Assembly (NCBI GenBank): GCA_963575745.1
Contig: CAUYUJ010004002.1
Location: 1,281,663-1,329,162 of the forward strand
DNA length: 47,500 nucleotides
Direction: 5' to 3'
From: Prorocentrum cordatum
Lineage: Eukaryota > Sar > Dinophyceae > Prorocentrales > Prorocentraceae
The notes beneath the pieces are model-generated. The model did no database searches, was not told the DNA's origin, and was given only the letters and a program-made list of their open reading frames with translations. A program made the position numbers and the translations under genes. Shown piece by piece: positions 39,765 through 47,500 of the stretch (position 1 is the stretch's first letter; every line of letters begins with the position of its first letter).

Positions 39765-39950
39765 ACTTGGAAGCGCGCAGATGGGGGTATGGGGGAGGGG
39801 GGACACGCTTCTCAGAAAGAGGCTGCCTCTTGAAAGCCGCGGGCCTTACATCTGCAGGCATGGCCCGCGCCTTCTAAGGAGCAGGGGGGCTTCTAAGAAG
39901 CCTTCCCCTCTCCCCCTGCCCCCCTCTGCGCGTGGCCAAACAGCACTGCA
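39765..39950. repeat. Foldback family 'CTTCTNAGAAG', copy 3
   Basis: AACTTGGAAGCGCGCAGATG opens it and CCCCCTCTGCGCGTGGCC closes it. The arms contain GGGCCTTACATCTGCAGGCA and GGCCCGCGCCTTCTAAGGAG. It abuts the end of satellite element copy 3. Confidence 0.8.
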
Positions 39951-40436
39951 AGCTGAGACAAACTGCCTCTCCAGGACTCTGGGCAGCTGGGCCCTCTCTC
40001 CCGAGATCGGCCCCTGGACCTGCACACGGGGCGCGTCCTCGCTCTGAACTTCGGGGAGAGGACGAAATCCGCGTCCTCGTCCACGTTTTTGTCGACGTCG
40101 TCGTTGTCGTCGACGTCCCCCGACAAGAGTAAAAAACTGTACGAGGGTAACTTTCTAAGGACCGCGCGGATGTCTTGGCTCTCGTCGTCGTCGTCGCCGT
40201 CGTCCGTCGTCACGATCGTCGCCGCGACAGCCCAACCGTCGTCGTCGTCGTCGCCGCCGCCGCCGCCGTCGTCGCCGTTGTCTGGGGCCGAAGCAGCATC
40301 GAGGGGGCACGCCGCCGGGGGGAATCCATCGGGCTGCCGACCAGACCGCCCCCGAGCCAGCCCGAAATCTCAAATTTCGGGCCAATCCCTCGGACGCCAC
40401 CCCGGGCCCAGACCACGGAGGTCGGGGGACCACGAC

Positions 40437-40566
40437 CGCAGCCTCGGCGCAGACGCAGATGCTCGTCGCCATCACGATCAAGACGCTGAATCCGGCGGAG
40501 GCCCGGTCGAGCTGCGCGGAGGCCTTGGGGTTGAAGGCGCCCGCCCCGAACCGGAACTTGAAGTAC
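40437..40566 (-). CDS. CDF-like transporter exon 3, TM3
   Basis: 130 nt, phase 2 to 0, residues 74 (last base) to 117. A good pyrimidine tract and acceptor (CCTCGTCCTTAGCAG) precede it. The translation begins YFKFRFGAGAFNPKASAQLD and continues through a hydrophobic helix (FSVLIVMATSICVCAEA). In CDF proteins TM3 is preceded by a [YF]xFGxxR stretch and followed by a conserved EA; both features have counterparts here, although the usual Arg is replaced. The preferred donor is GT after GAGGCTGCG. The downstream intron is the longest in the gene, about 13.7 kb, and contains the retroelement and satellite copy 3. Confidence 0.68.
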
Positions 40567-41224
40567 CTGCTAAGGACGAGGGGCTGAAACAACCGCACAT
40601 GTTCCATTAGTTCGGCGTCTGCTGCAGACCCCTGCGGGGCCTGGAACCGCTCAGCAGAACCTCTTGGACGAAACGCCGATCTCTGGAAAGTAGTCATGAG
40701 GTGCAGGCACCACTTGAGACGCAGGATCAAAACACCAGAGGGTTGAGAGGACGTTCGCCCGCGAACTGACGATGTTGATCCACCGCTTAAGCTTCTTAAA
40801 GACTTCCTGCAGCACCCTCGTCGCCACGGCTGAACCCCCTCGAGCATGTAGTCAGAGCGCACTCCAAGTCAGTTAGAGGGGTCGACTACGAGGGCCCAGA
40901 CCCGCACCGTCACGAAAGAATCATGGCGGCCAATTTTTCGTCATGTCGGGCCTTCAGGTCCCCGCTTCGGGCCCCTGCATCCTCAATGACAAATTCAGGG
41001 ATGTGGTCGAGGGGTCGGGGTGCTCACGTCGCGAGTCACATCATGACGTTGGATGTCTGAGGTGGCTGGGGAAGCCGGAGAGAGGGAGGGATGGACGAAG
41101 GACGGAAGACGGAGGAACCAGAACGCCTCGAGGTGCTCTCCTGCCCCCCCTACTCATCTTCTTCCTCCTCCTCCTCCCTGGACCCCCTGAGCGTTGACAG
41201 CCCCTGCTGCCACTGCTTGCGGTC

Positions 41225-41420
41225 AGGAACTATTGCTTTGCGTGCCGCGGCGGCGGCCCTGGCAACACGCTATTCCATGCAAGCGGGTATCGCGCCGCTC
41301 CGCTCCGAAGGGCAAGAATCTGGAAAACGCTCGGGACGTGGGCGCTTAGGAACTGGGAAGTGGCTAGCGTGTCGCGCCGAAGAGTGTGTGGCCAGAACCA
41401 GCGAGATCGACACGCTAAGT
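41225..41420 (+). repeat. 'GACACGCTA' dispersed repeat, copy 2
   Basis: CAGGAACTATTGC, GGCAACACGCTA, GCTCGGGACGTGGGCGCTTA and CGACACGCTAAG. It lies in intron 2. Confidence 0.65.
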
Positions 41421-41764
41421 CAAAGTTGCTGACCGTCAGCGTTGACCGCCCCCGCTGCCACTTCTGATGCTCCTCATCTTACTTCCTCTCCTGCTCCTCC
41501 CCCAGGTGGCGACATCCGAACCCTACCCCGGCCAACAATCGACCCCCCTGAATCGATGGGTGGCGGGGGTAGGTTTGGGATGACTTCATGTGTTCGACAA
41601 AGTCCGGACCCCCTCCCCGCTGCCCCTCGAGTTGCCTTAGGAGAAGAACAACGGCCTAAACATAAAGTTTGTGCTTATGCAGTTTTGCCCTCTTCGATAC
41701 CCGAATCGTCGATCGGCGAGGGTAGGGTTCGGACTACGGCGCCCCCGCCCCCCCCCCCTGGTGC

Positions 41765-41862
41765 TCGACGAACGAGGCTAGCATGTAGCTGGCGAAGTCC
41801 GCGGCGCCGTGGGCGGAGTCGGCCAGCAGCGCCAGGGCCCCCAGGCTGATCCCGAGCAGCAC
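41765..41862 (-). CDS. CDF-like transporter exon 2, TM2 with first HxxxD motif
   Basis: 98 nt, phase 0 to 2, residues 42-73 plus two bases of codon 74. The acceptor is GCGGGCAG. The translation reads VLLGISLGALALLADSAHGA followed by ADFASYMLASFV. The stretch LLADSAHGAAD is the family signature of CDF helix 2, where D56, H59 and D63 correspond to metal-site positions. The preferred end is GTCGA before a GC donor (GCACC), giving a GAG codon when joined to the next exon. An end one to three bases away, or the nearby in-frame CAG, cannot be excluded by eye. A run of ten G follows on the minus strand just inside the intron. This is the most diagnostic exon of the gene. Confidence 0.72.
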
Positions 41863-41954
41863 CTGCCCGCCTCCCTGGGCGAGGGCGAGGAACGGGAGGA
41901 CACGGTCCCCAGACCCCCTCGCGCTGTGAAAAAAAACACGACGAGAGGTTGTTT

Positions 41955-42090
41955 GCCATTTTCGGCCTCCCCGGGGCCCTCCCGGGGCTTCGGGACCGTC
42001 AACAAAAAGACCCAGGATGAAACGCCGGTCCCCGGGAAGGGGTCCAGACTTCTGGGGGGCACGTCGTGAACAAAATCACGACGCCGGAGT
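41955..42090 (+). repeat. 'GACCCAGGATGAA' element, copy
   Basis: GGGGCTTCGGGACCGTCAAC, AAGACCCAGGATGAAACGCC, GGGGTCCAGACTTCTGGGGG and ATCACGACGCCGGAGTTCTG. Confidence 0.8.
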
Positions 42091-42104
42091 TCTGGGTCAG
42101 GAAG

Positions 42105-42285
42105 TCGAGGATCGATCGAGGATCGAGGACCGAGGAACTGGTCAGGAACTCTGGCCGAGGATCGAGGACCGAGGACCGAGGATCGAGGATCGATCGAGGA
42201 CCGAGGAGCGAGGATCGAGGACCGAGGATCGAGGATCGATCGAGGATCGAGGACCGAGGATCGAGGATCGACCGAGGATCTGGTC
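42105..42285 (+). repeat. GAGGATCGAGGACC minisatellite
   Basis: Permuted 7-, 8- and 14-bp units of GAGGATC and GAGGACC. Confidence 0.9.
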
Positions 42286-42477
42286 AGGGACTCCTGCTGC
42301 TCAGCGCGCCGCGGCGGCGGGCCACCCGCGGCACGCCGTTCCTCGGGTCGTGGCAGCGGCAGGGGGACGAGACCTGGCGGGCGCAGGCCCACCAGGAACT
42401 GCGGCCGCAGCGCCCCCTCTCGAGAACCGAAAAGAGAAAACAAGGCCACTCGCTGATCGCCCTGGCAGGGCAGGAAG

Positions 42478-42570
42478 CTCCGCCTCCCCCTCCTCCTCCT
42501 CCTCCCTCTCCTCCTCCTCCTCCTCCTCCTCCTCCTCCTCCTCCTCCTCCTCCTCCTCCGCCTCCTCCTC
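42478..42570 (+). repeat. (CCT)n tract
   Basis: Nearly pure CTC/CCT triplets. Confidence 0.9.
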
Positions 42571-42694
42571 CCCCTTCGAGCTTCGAGCTTCGAGCTGCTC
42601 CCCTATTTTCCTCCGGTGCTCCTCCTCCCTGGACCCCCTTGGCAGGGCAGGAGGTTCTGCGATTGTAAGGGAACGAGCAGTGATATAAACGTAA

Positions 42695-42740
42695 AAACTC
42701 GGAGGTCCGCGCGGGTTTCTCGGATCGGCGCTGGACCCCC
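42695..42740. repeat. Long-hairpin family, left arm only
   Basis: GGTCCGCGCGGGTTTCTCGG and ATCGGCGCTGGACCCCCCTT. Confidence 0.65.
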
Positions 42741-42759
42741 CTTAGACTCGGAAGTTTTG

Positions 42760-42990
42760 CTCAGCGTGTCGCGGCGGCGGCCCCCGCGACACGCGATGCC
42801 TGCCGGCGGATGGCACGTCGCTCCGCTTCCAGGGGCGGGAGGATCGGAAAGACTCGGGAGGTTGACGCTTGGGGACTGGGACGTGCATGGGGTGCTGCGC
42901 CGAGTCATGGCAGGCCAAAACTTGCAGAACGACACACAAACCAAACGCTTCCGACCGTGAACGAGGTTCGGTGATCGAGGTTCGACACGC
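42760..42990 (+). repeat. 'GACACGCTA' dispersed repeat, copy 3
   Basis: CAGCGTGTCGCGGCGGCGG, CGCGACACGCGATG, GACGCTTGGGGACTGGGACG and TTCGACACGCTAAGG; the most diverged copy. Confidence 0.55.
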
Positions 42991-42999
42991 TAAGGTCGA

Positions 43000-43715
43000 C
43001 GTTGTTGGAAGCCGGCGGCCGTCTTTGGGCCTCCTGAGGGTACCAGAGATCACGATTCCGGAGACCTCTGGGGCTCTGGCTGGGGCCGCACTGTGCGCAT
43101 CAGCTTGCAGAATGGCCCGCTGCCAAGGACGCTGGGCGAGTGGCGAGCGGTAGCTCACCATGGCCCTTGGGACGCTCATGGCCCTGCCGTGCAGAACCCC
43201 CGAGGAGACGAGAGACCAGGAGAAGGGGGAGAATGGATCACCCGGCTCTTCCTGACGCTGACGCTGCCGGCATTAGAGTCCACGTTTGAACGCTGCCATC
43301 CCCCCACATCCCGACTGAGGGGAGTGATCGAAGAAGGGCATCTGCAAAAGGACGGCAACAAGAGAGGGAGAGAGAGAAACCCTTCAGCCAGGGGGCGGGA
43401 TGCCAGGGGGCGGGATAGCCCCCTGCGGCCCCTGGAGGGGGAAAGGGGAGCATGCACGACGGAACGGCGAGGACGACAACTGCGACTTAACCGTGAAATT
43501 GCTGGACGGGGAGAGGGGAGGTGGCGGTAGCTGCGATTGCTCAGCCTGGTCCCTCTCCTCATCGTCGTCCTCCTCCTCCTCATCTTCCTCCTCCTCCCTC
43601 ATTCCTTTTTCTTATAGATGGCTCCGCTCTATCGCACCCCGAGGCAGGTCGAAAGGGCGGGCCGAGCGTTTCGCCTCCTTACAATGTTTGATCCTGAAGC
43701 TTGAAATTTGCACTT
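43000..43715. other. Intron 1 sequence, no gene recognised
   Basis: Mixed sequence with a TCC/TCA tract at 43555-43600. Open frames on both strands lack recognisable domains. Confidence 0.4.
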
Positions 43716-43719
43716 GCTT

Positions 43720-43935
43720 CACGGATGGAGGGCGGCCCACTTTCAAAATGTGGCTCGCGCCTTCGCGCCGCGCACATTCGTTTTGATGGAGGGCGGTCCC
43801 TTTTCATAATGTGGTTCTCGCCTTAGCACCGCACCGCGCACACTCTTTGTAAAGGCTTACAAGAGCTTCACGGATGGAGGGCGGCTCGCTTTCAAAATGT
43901 GGCTCTCGCCTCAGCGCCACGCGCACTCATCCTAA
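43720..43935 (+). repeat. Three tandem units 'GATGGAGGGCGG'
   Basis: CACGGATGGAGGGCGG (first base variant) with a CTTTCAAAATGTGGCTC string near 43722, 43783 and 43871; spacing about 62 and 87 bp. From 43,936 to 44,399 the sequence is AT-richer and unassigned. Confidence 0.8.
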
Positions 43936-44399
43936 GAATTCGCAGCAGTTTCAAAGATTCTCACGGTGAACGTCCCGGAGAAAATGCTTTGGGCAGGATG
44001 TCAGGACGTCAGGGCGCAGCAGACACGCTGATTCGCTGCGTTGACGTCCCAGGAATTGCGTTTTGGCGTGATTCAGGATCGTCAACACGCAACATCAACG
44101 ATAATTCGCGGCGTTGAAATCTCAAGGAAGGCGTTCTGGCACAAGTCTGGATGTTCAAAATGTGATCTTCCAACAGTGAATTTCCTTCCGTGAAAATGAA
44201 AGCGTGCATGAGCCTTTAAAGACGGAGCTTTCAGGGAGGGCGTATTGCAATACAGTTGATGCGCCTTGGGTTAAAACTATTCCTCGTCCTCCTCCGCCGT
44301 TCAACATCGACTCCCGGACCCCTCCCAGGGTCCGAGTGAGCAGTTCTCCGTCCCAAATTGTCGATTGATGGCCCTAGGACCCGAGGCTGACCCACAGAG

Positions 44400-44882
44400 G
44401 CCGTCTTCGTAGTCGTCGTCTTCCTCGTCGTTGTCGTCGTCGTCATCGTCGTCGTCGTCGTCGTCCGTCGTCGTAATCGTCGCCGCCAGCGCCGCCAAGG
44501 CGTCGTCGTCGTCGTCATCGTCGACGACGACGTCGTCGTCGTCGTCGTCGTCGTCGTCGTAGTCGACGTTGTCGCCGTGGTCGTTGGCGTCGTCGTCGTC
44601 GTCGCCGTCGTCGTCGTAGCCGTCGCCGCCGCCGCCGTCGTCGTCGTCACCGTCGTCGTCGCTGCCGTCGTCGTGATCGTCGCCGCCGCCGCCGCCGCCG
44701 CCTCGGCCGTGGTCGTGGCCGTGGCCGTGGTCGTGGTCGTGGTCGTGGTCGTCCGTCTTTCGTCGTTTCTCGCTCGTCGTTCAACTTTGTCGTCGTCGTC
44801 GTCGCCGTCATCGTCGTCGTAGTTCGACGTTCGTCATTCGTTGTTCGCCGTTTCTCGTTCGTCGTTCGTCGTCGCCGTCGCA

Positions 44883-44935
<53 letters not shown>

Positions 44936-44960
44936 CGTCCCCCATAGAGTAATTAAGAAC
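44400..44960 (+). repeat. Long (GTC)n / (TCG)n microsatellite
   Basis: GTC triplets with GTT, GCC and GTG variants over about 560 bp, with CGTTCGTC interruptions near 44750-44870. Confidence 0.9.
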
Positions 44961-44974
44961 TGTACAACCATAAC

Positions 44975-45130
44975 TTTCGAAGGACCGCGAAGATTTCTTG
45001 GATCTGCGCTGCACCCCTAATTAGCAGCGCCTCTGCCGCTGCCCCTAGCGCGCCGGGGGCGGCACCGAGGGCGCCGCCAGGTGTGCCCGAACGCCGTTCC
45101 AAGAAATCTGCGCGGATCGCCAGATATCTA
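44975..45130. repeat. Long-hairpin family, good copy
   Basis: GGACCGCGAAGATTTCTTGG and ATCTGCGCTGCACCCC on the left; CCAAGAAATCTGCGCGGATC on the right, with GGCGCC strings near the apex. It lies 60 bp inside intron 1. Confidence 0.85.
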
Positions 45131-45186
45131 CGTGTGACTACGGTATGTGCTCTTCTTATTGTCGTCGTCGTCCCTCCCTCCCTGAC

Positions 45187-45309
45187 CTGCATGACCAGCA
45201 AGCACCCCGTGCCCACAGTGAGGGCGACCATCCACCGCAGCGACCGCGGCCACCTGGCCGCCTCTGGACGGGAGAGCGTGGGGCAGCTCGTGTCCACGAG
45301 CCTCCAGAC
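45187..45309 (-). CDS. CDF-like transporter exon 1 (first certain exon), TM1
   Basis: 123 nt, phase 0 to 0, encoding residues 1-41 of the joined protein (begins VWRLVDTSCP). It starts after a CCCATCAG acceptor and ends ATGCAG before a GT donor (GTCAGG). The last 16 residues (RWMVALTVGTGCLLVMQ) are hydrophobic and, with the start of the next exon, form TM1. The exon has no Met before this helix that would make a sensible start, so an upstream exon is expected. The intron downstream (about 3.3 kb) starts with a short polypurine and (CAA/CGA) stretch, then a foldback element and a long (TCG)n tract. The assignment rests on the fit with the next exon rather than on a motif of its own. Confidence 0.6.
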
Positions 45310-45635
45310 CTGATGGGAGGATAGCCAACCAGCATCGAACTTGTTCCTACCCCTAAGATCGGCAAGCACAAGGCGCTGACAATCTCAGGGATGTGCCCAG
45401 GGAAACTCAGGCAATCCTCAGGATCGGCATCGAGGTACGGCGATGCCAAGCATGGAGATATGGATGTGTCTCAACCTGGTAGACAAGCTTCTAGAACCGT
45501 TTAGGCCGTGCCTCCCTCTCTTCGCCCGGCGATGCTGCCCCAGGCATGCTCGCGCCGTGCAAGAAACACGACGGCTGGATTTGAGCCGTCTTCGGTCGCC
45601 CAAGGGGCGCTCACTGGACCCCGACAACCCGGGCT

Positions 45636-45786
45636 TAATGGGGGGGTCACAAATGGGGGGGTCAGAAAAGGTCCCCTTTCGTGCCCCTTTCGGGCCCCTC
45701 CAGAGCCCCAGGGGGCTCGTTTAGGTACCGTTTGGGTACCTTTTCGAACCACCCTCGCCAACCCCCCATTTATGACCCCCCCATTA
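45636..45786. mobile_element. 151-bp MITE-like element with 25-bp TIR
   Basis: TAATGGGGGGGTCACAAATG plus GGGGG at the left end is mirrored by CCCCCC, then ATTTATGACCCCCCCATTA at 45762-45786, with one mismatch. If the outer TA is a target duplication, as in Tc1/mariner-type MITEs, the element proper is 45638-45784. No coding capacity. Confidence 0.8.
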
Positions 45787-46238
45787 CGCGGCGCCCAGGA
45801 TGCACCACACTGGCCCTGGGAAAACGGTCGGGCCTTTCGGGGGCCCCGTGCGGAAAACACATCGGACACCATGTGCGTGCCGCGGTGCGGCGGCTGCGGG
45901 CACTGGGCGGCACGCCGGCCCGGCGCGAGCCACCGCCAAGGCCTCCGCGGTGCGCCCGTGCCTCTGCCCCCATCCCGCAGCTCGCCGTCGCTCGGACGCC
46001 CATCTCCCGTACATTTGTCGGTTTCGCGCGTGCTTTTTTTGTTGCTCGATGGTCCAGGATGGTCCTCGATGGTCCTCGCCGAGGAAAAAAAGCACACGTC
46101 CGAGCGATGCCAAGGCAGCGAGGCCCGGCGGCGTGTGCTGCTGCCCTTGGCCGCCCCGCCGCCGCGCCCAGCGGCGCGGGCGCACCCGAGGTCGGGCGCC
46201 GAAGCCCGCGACCGCGGGCGGGGGAGGGAGGGGCATGC

Positions 46239-46334
46239 CTCCTGGGGGCCTTGCCGCCGGGAAGCTGGCGTCTCGCGACGCCGGCCGGGCGACGTGGAGT
46301 GTGGCGGCGCAGGGCCGAACTGGAGGCTGGCCAT
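46239..46334 (-). CDS. Candidate 5' exon of the transporter gene
   Basis: A minus-strand ATG at 46334 (context CAGCATGG) opens 32 codons beginning MASLQFGPAPPHSTSPGRRR. It could end CCCCAGGAG before a GC donor (GCATGC) in phase 0, which fits exon 1 at 45309. The composition (Ser, Pro and Arg rich, polar) would suit a cytosolic N-terminus before TM1. Nothing else supports it: there is no domain, and other starts in 45.3-47.5 kb or beyond the window are equally possible. Confidence 0.22.
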
Positions 46335-46859
46335 GCTGGGGTCCGGGCGCATGGCGCCGCACCGCCGGTGCTTCGGCGGCGTCGCGATGGAGCAAACCGG
46401 GGTCCGACTCGAGCCCCATCGGGAGACGCACAGGCATACACTACGGTGTGCGGGCCTTCGCTCGAAACATACTTAATGTGCATGCTTGTTTCAAACGCCT
46501 CACGCTCGCGCACCCACCCTGGATAATGTCCGCTATGTAATGCGCGGTGGCGGATGCGAACGCAGTTTCATAGCCATGTTCCTGTCCGCAACCTGTGGCT
46601 GATGCGTCGCCGATGTGGCGCGATCCACCGACTCCTTCTACACCGACCCCACCCGCGAGCGCACTCAAGACCGATAGCGAGAAGTCGAGACGACGCATGC
46701 GCCTACTGCGCGTCGACGCCAAGGATTTCCTCCTTCCTCTCCTCCTCCCCCTCTCCTCCACATGCTTTATCTGTCTCACACTGCATGTGTACAAACGCGC
46801 CAGAAGCCTGAGGCCACGGCCTCACTCAATATGGGGTGGCACGGGCCATAAGGGAAACT

Positions 46860-47010
46860 GTTCCTGGACCGAGGGCCCTTCCCCCAAGACGAGATCTTCA
46901 TCCTGAGTCGTCTTCTGACAATCCCGTGGCCCGTGGAAGGCCCCGAGGGCCCGAAAACTGGCGAAGAATCTCAGGACCCACATTCCTCGGGACCCGCTTC
47001 CCCCATGGCA
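46860..47010 (-). repeat. 'GACCCAGGATGAA' element, copy in minus orientation
   Basis: TTCATCCTGAGTCGTCTTCT, GACAATCCCGTGGCCC and CCCCGAGGGCCCGAAAACTG are the reverse complement of the left half of 16515-16665. Confidence 0.7.
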
Positions 47011-47500
47011 ACCGGCCTCACTCTGAGATCCGACGATGCAAACAATGCCGCATCGCGAAAAATTGTGACCAGAGCCCAAGGCCCCCATTTTCTGCATCAT
47101 TTCTCGGCGAAGACCCGCGACGGCCCTGGGGCCCCGAATGCGGCGAAAAGGCCCGGCGTGAAAAATACTCAGCGCGCGGATCTCAGGGCACCCACCTGGC
47201 CTGAGCTAGGCCTGAACGCTTGTACGAGACCGATGTTGCATCACAGCAGCAATTCGGCCCCTGACTTTCGTCCTGGGCTCGGTTTAGTGACGTGATGAGC
47301 TTCGGGGTCCTTGCGTGGGATAGAACAACGCTTCACTAATCTGGGGCCCCTGGGGCCTCAGTGGGCCCTGGGGCACAAAATTCGTGACGTCATGGTTTTC
47401 GGGCCTGTGAGCTTGTCTGCAGCGGTGGTCGCTCGTTCGCTCCTGCACCGACACGTCGTCTGGGCGGTCTGGCCCGCAGAGCGCCCGACGCGGGCCTGCC
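47011..47500. other. No gene recognised
   Basis: GC-rich sequence running off the window; no repeat, exon or RNA gene could be supported. Confidence 0.4.

Larger units (their letters stand above)
13360..45309 (-). other. Gene span: CDF/ZnT-like metal transporter, eight exons in about 32 kb
   Basis: Eight minus-strand exon candidates (45187-45309, 41765-41862, 40437-40566, 26643-26739, 18428-18516, 17595-17706, 13712-13749, 13360-13494) join phase-consistently to 822 nt: 273 residues plus TGA. The conceptual protein has six hydrophobic segments. HxxxD motifs lie in the second (H59-D63, within LLADSAHGAAD) and fifth (H196-D200, LHVATD). Known of the family: CDF proteins export Zn2+ or similar cations from the cytosol by proton antiport, and these two motifs form the transport site. 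Inference: the order TM1-TM6, an FRFGAGAF stretch before TM3, GSAMLVVATLGMALN in TM4 and VDAIC opening TM6 all fit the family. The usual C-terminal cytosolic domain is absent, with only about 24 residues after TM6. Introns make up about 97% of the span and contain a complete retroelement. The 5' end is unresolved. Confidence 0.72.

Noticed and set aside
40155-40862. The full 235-codon minus ORF around exon 3
   Set aside because: Only 40437-40566 has the transporter helix and is bounded by plausible splice sites; the rest runs through (GTC)n and GC-rich intron.
1-47500. Dinoflagellate spliced-leader sequence, tRNA or rRNA genes
   Set aside because: I looked for the conserved spliced-leader core and for tRNA-like cloverleafs and saw none; some GGTTCGGA strings (15715, 41725) resemble a B box but lack a partner.

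Overview
The window looks like nuclear DNA of a eukaryote with very large, repeat-filled introns, most likely a dinoflagellate. The grounds are the high GC content, dense (TCG)n, (CTC)n, (CA)n and minisatellite tracts, several GC and possibly GA splice donors, and a DIRS-type retroelement. A high-GC genus such as Prorocentrum is a guess. Almost every long open frame in the window is a by-product of GC richness or of stop-free tandem repeats.

Main reading: a host gene is spread over the minus strand from about 45,309 down to 13,360. Eight small exons (123, 98, 130, 97, 89, 112, 38 and 135 nt) join in compatible phases to 822 nt. They encode a 273-residue six-helix membrane protein ending in TGA. 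It carries the paired HxxxD motifs of cation diffusion facilitator (CDF/ZnT) metal transporters in helices 2 and 5. The first coding exon is uncertain; one candidate lies at 46,239-46,334. The introns run from about 0.2 to 13.7 kb.

Layout, left to right. 1-2,260: a few hairpins and a possible plus-strand coding fragment. 2,261-8,400: 73-bp tandem repeats holding two copies of a ~1.9-kb element made largely of 77-bp minisatellite, followed by 24-bp and 16-bp minisatellites. 8,400-13,360: simple repeats, a degenerate 'AAGAGGCCCC' minisatellite and TG tracts. 13,360-45,309: the transporter gene, whose introns hold many short inverted-repeat elements in about ten families, each with two to nine copies. 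45,310-47,500: a 151-bp MITE-like element and little else.

Inside the 13.7-kb intron 3 a third copy of the satellite-bearing element is split by a ~9.9-kb minus-strand retroelement (29,681-39,602). Its ends are split direct repeats (A1 - ORFs - B1 A2 B2), and it sits in an ATG microsatellite. It encodes a Pro/Gly-rich and Gag-like region, a DIRS-like reverse transcriptase plus RNase H, and a third ORF with a degenerate J domain, an RS-rich tract and three 37-residue repeats. No tyrosine recombinase was recognised. Gag, Pol and the third ORF lie in different frames.

All exon joins and family assignments were made by eye from translations. Transcript data and profile searches would be needed to confirm them.
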